From positions 62,001 to 126,000 of the forward strand of contig PXRL01000026.1 in assembly GCA_003020965.1 (NCBI GenBank): 64,000 nucleotides of DNA, in the 5' to 3' direction. Both the position numbers and the translations under genes were made by a program. Source of the DNA: Halobacteriales archaeon QS_4_69_225. GTDB taxonomy: Archaea; Halobacteriota; Halobacteria; Halobacteriales; Haloarculaceae. Of the stretch, positions 43,325 to 50,790 are shown piece after piece (the first letter of the stretch is position 1; each line of letters opens with the position of its first letter). The notes under the pieces are model-generated. The model was given only the letters and a program-made list of their open reading frames with translations. It did no database searches and was not told the origin of the DNA.

Positions 43325-43414
43325 ACCGCCCACGTTGAAACGCTCCAGAGCGGACTCGACGTGTACGACGCGTTCAGTCGACAGGTCGCGTCCTGGTACC
43401 GTGACCGATACTAA
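43325..43414 (+). pseudogene. HEPN/HepT-like C-terminal remnant
   Basis: Twenty-nine codons ending in TAA read HVETLQSGLDVYDAFSRQVA then SWYRDRY. The pattern (leucine-rich helix, Asp-Tyr-Asp-x-Phe, final aromatic helix) resembles the last helix of HEPN/DUF86 proteins. Its place directly beyond the IS insertion in the mntA locus makes a deleted hepT toxin gene the best reading. No start codon is present. Confidence 0.45.
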
Positions 43415-43514
43415 CGGCCGGCACCATCGCCGCTGTGTCCGGACCCGCTCCGGCGACGCATCACATCTCGGTTCCAAGCCGAACCCTCAAATTCTCCACC
43501 GTATTACCCCATCT

Positions 43515-44810
43515 ATGCACGCAAGCGTCGTCGGAAGCGGCTACGTCGGCACGACCGTCGCCGCCTGTCTCGCCGACCTCGGTCACGACGTCACCGCCGT
43601 CGACATCGACGAAGAGATCGTCGAGCGGCTCAACGCCGGCGAGCCGCCGATCCACGAGCCCGGACTCGACCCGCTCGTGTCGGCGTACGGCGGTTCGAGT
43701 TTGGAGGCGACCACGGACCACGGTGCAGTCGCCGAGACGGACCTCACGTTTCTCGCGATCGAGACCCCGGCGAACGACGACGGCTCCATCGACCCCGCGG
43801 CGCTGCTCGCCGCGGCCGAAGACGTCGGCGAGGCCGTCGCCGACAAGGACGACTACCATCTCGTCGTCGTGAAGTCGACCGTGCTGCCGGACGTCGTCGA
43901 GGGGGAACTCGTTCCGGCGATCGAACGAGCCGCCGGCAAGACGGACGGCGACGAACTCGGCGTCGCGGTCAACCCCGAGTTCCAGCGGGAAGGCAGCGCC
44001 GTCGACGACTTCATGAGCCCCGACAAGATCGTGCTCGGGACGGACGGCGACGAGCGGGCACTCGATCGGCTCGCGGAGCTGTACCAGCCGCTGGTCAGCG
44101 ACTGGGACGTCCCGGTCGTCGAGACCGGCCGTCGGGAGGCCGCGATGATCAAGTACGCCAACAACAGCTTCCTGGCGGCGAAGATCAGTCTCATCAACGA
44201 CCTCGGGAACGTCTGCAAGGAGTTCGGCGTCGACGCCTACGAGGTGGCCGACGCCATCGGAATGGACGACCGCGTCGGCGAGCGGTTCCTCCGGTCCGGC
44301 GTCGGGTGGGGAGGCTCCTGCTTCGGGAAAGACACCGCCGCTCTCGCCGCGGCCGCCCGCGAGGCCGGCTACGAGCCGTCGATGCTGGAGGCAGCCCGCG
44401 AGGTGAACGACCGCCAGCCGGAACGGATGTTAGAGCTGCTCGATACTCACGTCGACGTCTCGGGGGAACGCGTCGCCGTCCTCGGGCTGGCGTTCAAGCC
44501 GGGCACGGACGACGTCCGGAATTCCCGTGCGATTCCGGTGATCGAGGGGCTGCAGGAGCGGGGCGCCGAGGTCGTCGCGCACGACCCCAACGCCGTCGAG
44601 AACATGCGCGAGCGGTTCCCCGAAATCGAGTACGCGGACGCTCCGGAGGGGCCGCTCGAGGGCGCCGAGGCCGCCCTGATCGTCACCGAGTGGGAGGAGA
44701 TCGTGGAACTGGACGCGGAGTTCGACCGGATGGAGACGCCGGTCGTGATCGACGGTCGGCGCGCCATCGATCGGCGCGAGGGACTCGTCTACGAGGGGTT
44801 GACCTGGTGA
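43515..44810 (+). CDS. aglM: UDP-glucose 6-dehydrogenase (AglM)
   Basis: A 431-residue NAD-dependent dehydrogenase oxidising UDP-glucose to UDP-glucuronate in two steps. The Rossmann start is MHASVVGSGYVGTTVAACLA; the central KYANNSFLAAKISLIND block and the catalytic Cys in GVGWGGSCFGKDTAA (about residue 263) are classical; VLGLAFKPGTDDVRNSRA starts the C-terminal domain. It matches AglM of Haloferax volcanii in length and motifs. I start it at the ATG at 43515; a longer open frame upstream runs through the HEPN remnant. It supplies the hexuronic acid donors used by AglG-type enzymes. Confidence 0.9.
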   Translation: MHASVVGSGYVGTTVAACLADLGHDVTAVDIDEEIVERLNAGEPPIHEPGLDPLVSAYGGSSLEATTDHGAVAETDLTFLAIETPANDDGSIDPAALLAAAEDVGEAVADKDDYHLVVVKSTVLPDVVEGELVPAIERAAGKTDGDELGVAVNPEFQREGSAVDDFMSPDKIVLGTDGDERALDRLAELYQPLVSDWDVPVVETGRREAAMIKYANNSFLAAKISLINDLGNVCKEFGVDAYEVADAIGMDDRVGERFLRSGVGWGGSCFGKDTAALAAAAREAGYEPSMLEAAREVNDRQPERMLELLDTHVDVSGERVAVLGLAFKPGTDDVRNSRAIPVIEGLQERGAEVVAHDPNAVENMRERFPEIEYADAPEGPLEGAEAALIVTEWEEIVELDAEFDRMETPVVIDGRRAIDRREGLVYEGLTW

Positions 44811-44927
44811 CCTCGTTGGGTGGCGACGATTCGATCACGAGTCGATGCCTACCGATCGCCGGCGGCACCGCTCGTGTTCGGTATCACTACCCTTTTGAAT
44901 CTCAGTCGGGAAGAACCGTGTGATCGA

Positions 44928-46712
44928 ATGGCCGACACCGACCGTATCACGTGGCGTGAGAAGGGCCGGGCACTCTATCGCGTCGCCAGCTACCGCCCGG
45001 AGTTCGCCGCCATAATCGTCGTTCTCGGTGGATTCGTCGCGGCGCTGGAGGGAATCGGGCTGAGTTTCATCTACCCGATCATGGAGGTCGCACAGAGCGG
45101 CGACGCCGAGGCACAGGACGCGATCATGTCGGCGTTTCTGTCGGCGTACGAACTGGCTGGGATTCCGTTCACCCTCGGATTCCTGATCGTCGGAATCGCG
45201 GGCGTAATGACGGTACGGTTCACCTCGTCGTTTCTCGTCGCCTGGTTCCGGGCCATCCTGCAGAAGGAGTACGAACGCGATCTGCGCGAAAAAACCTTCC
45301 GGCGAGCACTTTCCGCGAGGATCGGCTACTTCGACGAACGTGGATCCGACGACATCCTGAACGCGATAATCACCGAGACACGGTACTCGGGAAAGGTGAT
45401 TCGGAGTGCCGTCCAATCGCTCGAGACGCTCGCGCTCGCGCTCGTCTACCTCTCGATCATGTTCTACATCGCGCCGGTGATGACCGTGTTCGCCTTAGGG
45501 CTGCTCGGGGGGATCACCGTCTTCATGCGTTACGTCATCGAACCGGCATACACGGCAGGGACGCGGGTCGCCGAGGCGAACGAGCGCGTCCAGCGGTCGG
45601 TCCAGGCCGGAACGCAGGGGATCCGCGACGTGAAGCTCTTCAATCTCGTCGGAGAGGTGTACGATTCGTTCGAGAATTCGATTCAGCAGTACACGGGATC
45701 GGAGATCAATCTCAAGCGAAACGAGGCGGCGCTACGGAACTTCTACGACCTCGCGGCCGCGCTCTCGCTGTTCGTGCTGATTTACGTCGGCTTCACCTTC
45801 TCGGAGCTCACGCTCGGCGCGCTCGGGATTTTCCTCTTCGCGATGTTCCGACTATCCCCCCTCGTGAGCCGGTTGAACAGTCAGGTGTACAAAGTCGAGG
45901 GAAACGTCTCGCATCTCGTTCGCACACAGGAGTTCGTCGACGAACTCGAAACGCGGGAGGAATCGGACGGATCCCGCTCGATCGACGAGATCGAGCAGGT
46001 CCAGTTCGAGGACGTTCACTTCTCGTACGACGGAGAGGAGAAGATTCTCGACGGCCTCTCCTTCGAAATCGAGAAGGGAGAGTTCGTCGGATTCGTCGGC
46101 CAGTCGGGTGCCGGCAAGTCGACCGTCGTCTCGATACTCGCCCGGATGTACCGACCCGACCGAGGTGAGGTCCGAAGCGAGGGCGTCCCGATCGAGGAGT
46201 TCGACCTGGAGGAGTGGCGGTCTCGAATCGCGTTCGTCCGTCAAAAGCCGTTCATCTTCGACGATACGCTGGAGCGAAACGTGACCGTCGGCAGCCGAGA
46301 CGCGACGCGTCGGGAAGTGAAGCAGGTGTGTGAGATCGCGAAGGTCGACGAGTTCCTGGACGATCTCCCCGACGGATACGAGTCGCAGTTGGGCGACGAC
46401 GGCGTGCGGCTGTCCGGCGGGCAGCGCCAGCGGGTCGCACTGGCGCGAGCATTACTGAAAGACGCTGATTTTCTCGTGTTGGACGAAGCGACGAGTGATC
46501 TGGACTCGAATCTCGAGAAGGAAGTACAGACCGCTATCGAATCGATGAATCGGGAGTACGGAATCATTACGATCGCTCACCGATTGTCGACGGTCAAAAA
46601 TGCCGATCGAATATATACGTTAGATGACGGTGAAATAGTCGAAAAAGGGTCTCATGAGAAGCTGTTGGCCGATAACGGGGAGTACGCAAATCTATACACG
46701 ATTCAATCGTAA
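44928..46712 (+). CDS. ABC transporter, fused permease-ATPase (flippase candidate), copy 2
   Basis: A 594-residue half-transporter closely related to the one at 26643-28442, sharing blocks such as GSDDILNAIITET, the AGTQGIRDVKLF coupling region and the DEFLDDLPDGYES stretch before the signature. Nucleotide-binding motifs: GQSGAGKST, FVRQKPF, LSGGQRQRVALA, FLVLDEATSDLD, IAHRLST. I start it at the ATG at 44928; CCTTTTGAATC about 32 bases upstream looks like the TATA element. Seventeen bases after its stop begins a GT4 gene, so they form an operon. Two such transporters imply that two lipid-linked glycans are flipped, or that one replaced the other. Confidence 0.88.
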   Translation: MADTDRITWREKGRALYRVASYRPEFAAIIVVLGGFVAALEGIGLSFIYPIMEVAQSGDAEAQDAIMSAFLSAYELAGIPFTLGFLIVGIAGVMTVRFTSSFLVAWFRAILQKEYERDLREKTFRRALSARIGYFDERGSDDILNAIITETRYSGKVIRSAVQSLETLALALVYLSIMFYIAPVMTVFALGLLGGITVFMRYVIEPAYTAGTRVAEANERVQRSVQAGTQGIRDVKLFNLVGEVYDSFENSIQQYTGSEINLKRNEAALRNFYDLAAALSLFVLIYVGFTFSELTLGALGIFLFAMFRLSPLVSRLNSQVYKVEGNVSHLVRTQEFVDELETREESDGSRSIDEIEQVQFEDVHFSYDGEEKILDGLSFEIEKGEFVGFVGQSGAGKSTVVSILARMYRPDRGEVRSEGVPIEEFDLEEWRSRIAFVRQKPFIFDDTLERNVTVGSRDATRREVKQVCEIAKVDEFLDDLPDGYESQLGDDGVRLSGGQRQRVALARALLKDADFLVLDEATSDLDSNLEKEVQTAIESMNREYGIITIAHRLSTVKNADRIYTLDDGEIVEKGSHEKLLADNGEYANLYTIQS

Positions 46713-46729
46713 TAGATAATCGCACTGAT

Positions 46730-47833
46730 ATGAAAGTTGCGTGCGCATACACTGGTCAAAGTATGTCTCAACCCGTCCTGCTGAATCAATTGAACAAGGA
46801 GGTAGGTATCGAACTTCACTTATTCAAAGACCATACAGGAAATGTTGATTTGATCGATTTTGACTACGAACACTACTCGTTAGACGTTCAAGATATACAG
46901 ATACGGCGGCGAACTGCGCTTTGGATGACTCAATACAAGTTACGAAACGAGTGGCGAGACTTCCTTGTAGAACGGCTGAATGAAGAGTTTGATCTCGTGA
47001 TCGGAATGAACGATGTTGCGACTGCCGCCGTCGATGCCGCGAATGTATTCGATATTCCGTCGCTGTTTTTCATTCGTAATTTAGAAGCTAGCGGTCAGGA
47101 GATGTTCTCTTCCGATCGGGGCCACCTCGCCAATTTCAAAGTTGCCGATTTCGGTGCGAAGATTCAGTATCCGTTTTTCGTGAATAACTTCACTGAATAT
47201 CGACGCGGTATGACAAATGCAAACCGAGTTATAGCGAACAGTGAATACGTCTCACGGCGAATGAAACACGATTTCGACGTCGAATCAAGTGTAGTCTATC
47301 CGCCAATAAGTTTGGACGAGTACAGAGTAGAGCACGATAGCGGTGACTACATCGCGGCTGTTAATCCGAGAAATCGGGGCAAAGGAGCGGATATCTTTCT
47401 AGATCTCGTCGAAGAGATGCCGAACGAGAAGTTCATCTGCGCGGGCGTATTTCGGGATCAGTCCTTCAGACGGCGTGCAGAGGCTCTCTCCAATCTGGAT
47501 TATATGGGTTACTGTGATGACATGCGTGATTTCTACAAACGGGCGAAAGTTGTAATCGTCCCTTCACGGTGGAATGAAGCGTTCGGCCGTTCGGCAGCCG
47601 AACCGATGGTAAACGGAATACCGGTAGTAGTAAGCGACCGTGGAGGGCTCCCTGAGGTCGTAGGTGAGACTGGAGAGGTGGTAACCGAGATCAACTCTAT
47701 CGACGCCTGGAAGGAGGCCGTCGATGCAGCATTAGAAAACCACGACCCTCAAGCGGAAAGAAAGCGCGTGAAAAGATTCTCAGCTGAAGCTCAAGGGAGC
47801 AGATTTGTAGAAATAGTAAATGGTATTGTGTAA
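46730..47833 (+). CDS. GT4 family glycosyltransferase, paralogue A
   Basis: A 367-residue glycosyltransferase without the usual N-terminal Gly loop (CAYTGQSMSQPVLLNQLN). It has LFFIRNLEASGQEMF near residue 110, NPRNRGKGADIFLDLVEEM near residue 211 and NEAFGRSAAEPMVNGIPVV near residue 282, ending RVKRFSAEAQGSRFVEIV. The same blocks occur in the gene at 50791-51915, so the two are paralogues. Composition is A/T-richer than AglM just upstream. It follows the ABC transporter by 17 bases and converges on the phosphohydrolase-like gene. Confidence 0.86.
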   Translation: MKVACAYTGQSMSQPVLLNQLNKEVGIELHLFKDHTGNVDLIDFDYEHYSLDVQDIQIRRRTALWMTQYKLRNEWRDFLVERLNEEFDLVIGMNDVATAAVDAANVFDIPSLFFIRNLEASGQEMFSSDRGHLANFKVADFGAKIQYPFFVNNFTEYRRGMTNANRVIANSEYVSRRMKHDFDVESSVVYPPISLDEYRVEHDSGDYIAAVNPRNRGKGADIFLDLVEEMPNEKFICAGVFRDQSFRRRAEALSNLDYMGYCDDMRDFYKRAKVVIVPSRWNEAFGRSAAEPMVNGIPVVVSDRGGLPEVVGETGEVVTEINSIDAWKEAVDAALENHDPQAERKRVKRFSAEAQGSRFVEIVNGIV

Positions 47834-47873
47834 AGTATCCGATATCGTTACAGTGGCTTCTAAGCTCTTGATA

Positions 47874-48839
47874 CTATAGATATCCAAGATCGGCCAACTG
47901 TTCTTCGAGGTTATCCTGTTCCATCCGTTCATCGTCGGGTTCAATTTTCGGAGCGTACGTGTTTTCGTCTGTCGCCGTCGTTTCTATCCACGGTACTTTC
48001 CGTACACAGGGTAGCGGGCAACCGATCTGATGGCCATAGAAACCAAATTCGCCGAATGCTTCCCCATGATCTGCGGAGATGACTACTTTTTTAGCGTCAA
48101 TATTGCTCAGAAGGAGCTCTAACTCGTCGAGCACAAGCCGGAGATTCTCCAGATATGACTCCCAAGCCTCCTGCTTGGTAATGTGGCCTTTTCGAAGTGG
48201 AACGAATACGTTCTGTCCGAGTCCGTTCTCATCGCCGATGTGCGGTTCGTGCGGTTGCATATAGTGAACAATAAGCCGATCCGGATTCGATGTACGAGAA
48301 ATATCTACCGCTCGGTCCGTCATCGTCCGTGGCAGTACGCATCTTTCTCGATCATCAGTGCCGTACCTCCGCACTTCATCCAAAACACGGAACTCTCCTG
48401 GATCTACTACGTTATAATCAGTCGGTCCGAACGGAATCGGTTGACTGACTGGCGGTTCCTTCCGTTCTCGAAATACTGGTGTGAGATATGGGTTTCCACT
48501 GGTGTAGGCAGTTTTTCGTATCTCGGCGGCATGCTGTTTTTGGAAAGTTAGGGGAAGCCATTCGAACGACGTACTTCCGACCGACCAAATCGAATTTACA
48601 GTGTCAATGAAGTCATACTCATCGGCGACTTCTCGTATCGCATCGACGCGGCAGGCATCGAGTATAACGAGCGCGTCCCAATTTCGAGTGAATATATTCG
48701 TACCGATCGACTTCCGTTTGGAGATCGTGAGCAATCCGCCGACGTAACCATAGTACAGACTTCGGGGGACCCCCGTCTTCAGATCGGATGATATTCTATC
48801 CGTGCTTTTCTGGAGCCACCCTCGGAAATCAACTGGCAT
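47874..48839 (-). CDS. alkaline-phosphatase-superfamily protein with LGY tail, paralogue A
   Basis: A 321-residue protein with about 54 N-terminal residues before the first catalytic strand (WDALVILDACRVDAI). The nucleophile is probably the Ser or Thr in SVGSTSFEWL; its paralogue at 49603 has NYSYEF there, so the shared Ser is the better candidate. The distal metal site is VISADHGEAFGEFGFYGHQ near residue 252. It has MQPHEPHIGD, a His-rich substrate-side block. It ends EEQLADLGYL. No signal peptide. Both paralogues lie beside a GT4 of one family, which suggests a linked two-step reaction. Confidence 0.8.
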   Translation of the reverse strand: MPVDFRGWLQKSTDRISSDLKTGVPRSLYYGYVGGLLTISKRKSIGTNIFTRNWDALVILDACRVDAIREVADEYDFIDTVNSIWSVGSTSFEWLPLTFQKQHAAEIRKTAYTSGNPYLTPVFRERKEPPVSQPIPFGPTDYNVVDPGEFRVLDEVRRYGTDDRERCVLPRTMTDRAVDISRTSNPDRLIVHYMQPHEPHIGDENGLGQNVFVPLRKGHITKQEAWESYLENLRLVLDELELLLSNIDAKKVVISADHGEAFGEFGFYGHQIGCPLPCVRKVPWIETTATDENTYAPKIEPDDERMEQDNLEEQLADLGYL

Positions 48840-48889
48840 CAGATGTCGATTATTCCACTCGTGATTTACGCCTTACTTTGTGACGCGCT

Positions 48890-48909
48890 CCCACGACTAA
48901 AGTCGTGGG
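48890..48909. repeat. perfect hairpin, copy 1 (transposon end)
   Basis: CCCACGACT, a two-base AA loop and AGTCGTGGG form a perfect 9-base stem, followed by GCTTCCCGAGG. Hairpins of this sequence type are found at the 3' ends of haloarchaeal TnpB elements. Confidence 0.6.
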
Positions 48910-49203
48910 CTTCCCGAGGTTCTCATGTTACTCCCGTCAATTCGGATGGTTGGGAATCTAAGCTTTGTGGACTGTCGGCCACCGGCTCCGCCACGAAGCC
49001 GTTACTCGTACCCGCGACAGGCTTCGAGTTACCTGGTTATTTTACGACAGTCGGCGTGGTCGGCTCAATGTTTTGATTTCGGCAGAGTGCCGCGGCAAAC
49101 ACCGAGTCAACTGCCAGTTTTCCACGCACATTCCTCCGTACACCGCAACAGGATGTGAACCTTCGGCACACAGTGAAAGTAAACGATGACGGGCGATTCA
49201 TCT

Positions 49204-49219
49204 CACGACTAAAGTCGTG
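49204..49219. repeat. perfect hairpin, copy 2 (transposon end)
   Basis: CACGACT, AA and AGTCGTG repeat the core of the hairpin at 48890-48909 in the same orientation, followed by a GATTTTCTCGCC that partly matches the flank of copy 1. The two copies could bound a non-autonomous element or be two independent ends. Confidence 0.55.
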
Positions 49220-49260
49220 GATTTTCTCGCCCTACAAATCATATAATCTGCCTCATTATT

Positions 49261-49512
49261 GTGCCTCAAGATACTTACTCAGGGTTTTACTCTCTCATTG
49301 TTCGTTACACTCCGATCGAGTCCTCTGTAACCTTTCTCGTCGTGCTCAAACTGACAGTAATCTACGAAAATCGACCTGAGTTGATCTCGGAAAATGAGGC
49401 CGTCCGCAAAGTCTTCCCCCGCGTGCGTCTCAGGGACGTCCGCGAATTCCTTCATGCTGTACTGACACAACTGAATGTACCGATGGCCGTCGAAGGGATG
49501 GCCGCCTATTAG
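49261..49512 (+). pseudogene. unrecognised open frame, probably a gene remnant
   Basis: An 83-codon open frame starting at a GTG, with SENEAVRKVFPRVRLRDVRE and FLHAVLTQLNVPMAVEGMAA. After the stop at 49512 the sequence YFSESRLQVTAVQILED could continue the same protein, which suggests an interrupted gene. I do not recognise the family; a decayed transposase is possible from the neighbourhood. Confidence 0.3.
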
Positions 49513-49570
49513 TACTTCAGCGAGTCACGACTGCAGGTCACGGCAGTTCAGATCTTGGAAGATCGAAAAT

Positions 49571-49577
49571 TTTTATC
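49571..49577 (+). promoter_or_regulatory. TATA box of the 49603 gene
   Basis: TTTTATC lies about 29 bases before the GTG at 49603 and supports that unusual start as a leaderless initiation codon. Confidence 0.5.
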
Positions 49578-49602
49578 GTGACAGAATTTCCATGCTAACG
49601 TA

Positions 49603-50559
49603 GTGCTGCCGAAGCGATACTCCTTGGAAAATTTAGGACGTGTGCTCGAAGACCCATTTCTTTTAGTGAGAGAAGTCAAGAGGTTAGCATCTAAAGTCAT
49701 TTATCCAATAAATGAACGATATTTTGAATTGACCACGGCTCAAGGGATAGATGTAATGGATGAAGATTGGGATAATTTGATAATACTCGATGCATGTCGA
49801 TACGATTACTTCGAGAAACATAACGATATTGAGGGTGAATTACGGTCGGTTCTATCGCATGGGAATTACAGCTACGAGTTCATGAAAAAGAACTTTGCCG
49901 ACGAGAAACTGCACGATACGATATATATTACGGCAAATCCCCACGCGACAAAATTATCCGATGACATTTTTTATGATATGAAACTCATTCTCGACCAGTA
50001 TATGTCACCCGAAGTAGTCGTCCAGAAAGCGGTAGAAATCTACAAAGATAATCCGGATAAGCGTATCATTGTCCATCTCATGCCGCCACACCGGCCACAC
50101 TTCGGTCCTCTTGCAGAACGATTCAGAGACGAATTTGACATCAAAGATTGGGAGCGTATCGACAAAACGGATACTTCGACACAGAAGCAATCAGAACGGC
50201 CCGTATGGAATCTCGCGATACATGGTGAAATAACGGACGAACAGTTGCGGGACTCTTACGCTGAAACCGTCGAAATCGCACTAGATTACGCCAAGGAGTT
50301 AATCGATGAACTCGACGGTAAGACGGTTATAACCTCCGATCATGGAGAATTACTGGGTGAGCCGGCTGCACCGCTGACACACAAGCGGTACGGACATCCG
50401 CATGAAGTGAATTGTCGAAGGCTACGATTCGTTCCGTGGCTTGAGGTTGACGGTACGGAGCGTCGAACGATTGTATCTGAAGAGCCTGTATCCCGGACAG
50501 AAATCGACGATGAGGTGGTCGATGATCGTTTAGAAGCACTCGGATACAAAAGTGAATGA
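49603..50559 (+). CDS. alkaline-phosphatase-superfamily protein with LGY tail, paralogue B
   Basis: A 318-residue paralogue of the protein at 47874-48839, starting with GTG. The first 55 residues precede the catalytic strand WDNLIILDACRYDYF; the nucleophile region is SHGNYSYEF; the distal metal site is ITSDHGELLGEP near residue 242. Both paralogues share a His-rich HLMPPHRPHFG/HYMQPHEPHIG block. The end is DDRLEALGYKSE, three residues longer than the usual tail. No signal peptide. A 231-base gap separates it from the GT4 at 50791, on the same strand. The gene is A/T-rich. Confidence 0.8.
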   Translation: MLPKRYSLENLGRVLEDPFLLVREVKRLASKVIYPINERYFELTTAQGIDVMDEDWDNLIILDACRYDYFEKHNDIEGELRSVLSHGNYSYEFMKKNFADEKLHDTIYITANPHATKLSDDIFYDMKLILDQYMSPEVVVQKAVEIYKDNPDKRIIVHLMPPHRPHFGPLAERFRDEFDIKDWERIDKTDTSTQKQSERPVWNLAIHGEITDEQLRDSYAETVEIALDYAKELIDELDGKTVITSDHGELLGEPAAPLTHKRYGHPHEVNCRRLRFVPWLEVDGTERRTIVSEEPVSRTEIDDEVVDDRLEALGYKSE

Positions 50560-50790
50560 ATCGACGCGAGAGAAGATTCAATCTCCTCCAGCGTATAATA
50601 GTTATTCCGTGCGCCTTCTTAGACAAACCACGTCTACCCTGCCACGGGCAGCGACGACGATAACTGAATCCCAAACACGTTTAGACTCGAGCACTTTCTC
50701 GTGGTTATTCCGGTGGCTTGATTCTACTTATCAAGCTGGATATTAAACACCGGTCACAAAGCCTTAATCAGTAAAAAGTCAACGGTAATC

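Larger units (their letters stand above)
48840..49602. other. intergenic transposon debris
   Basis: This 760-base stretch separates the two GT4/phosphohydrolase modules. It contains two copies of a CACGACTAAAGTCGTG hairpin about 310 bases apart, an unrecognised plus-strand open frame (49261-49512), and, at its right end, the promoter of the 49603 gene. The DNA between the hairpins has no convincing gene. I read it as remains of one or more small transposons that landed between the duplicated modules. Confidence 0.6.

Noticed and set aside
48843-49076. Three short overlapping plus-strand frames
   Set aside because: They read through the transposon hairpin with no consistent composition, and lie in DNA that otherwise looks like element debris.
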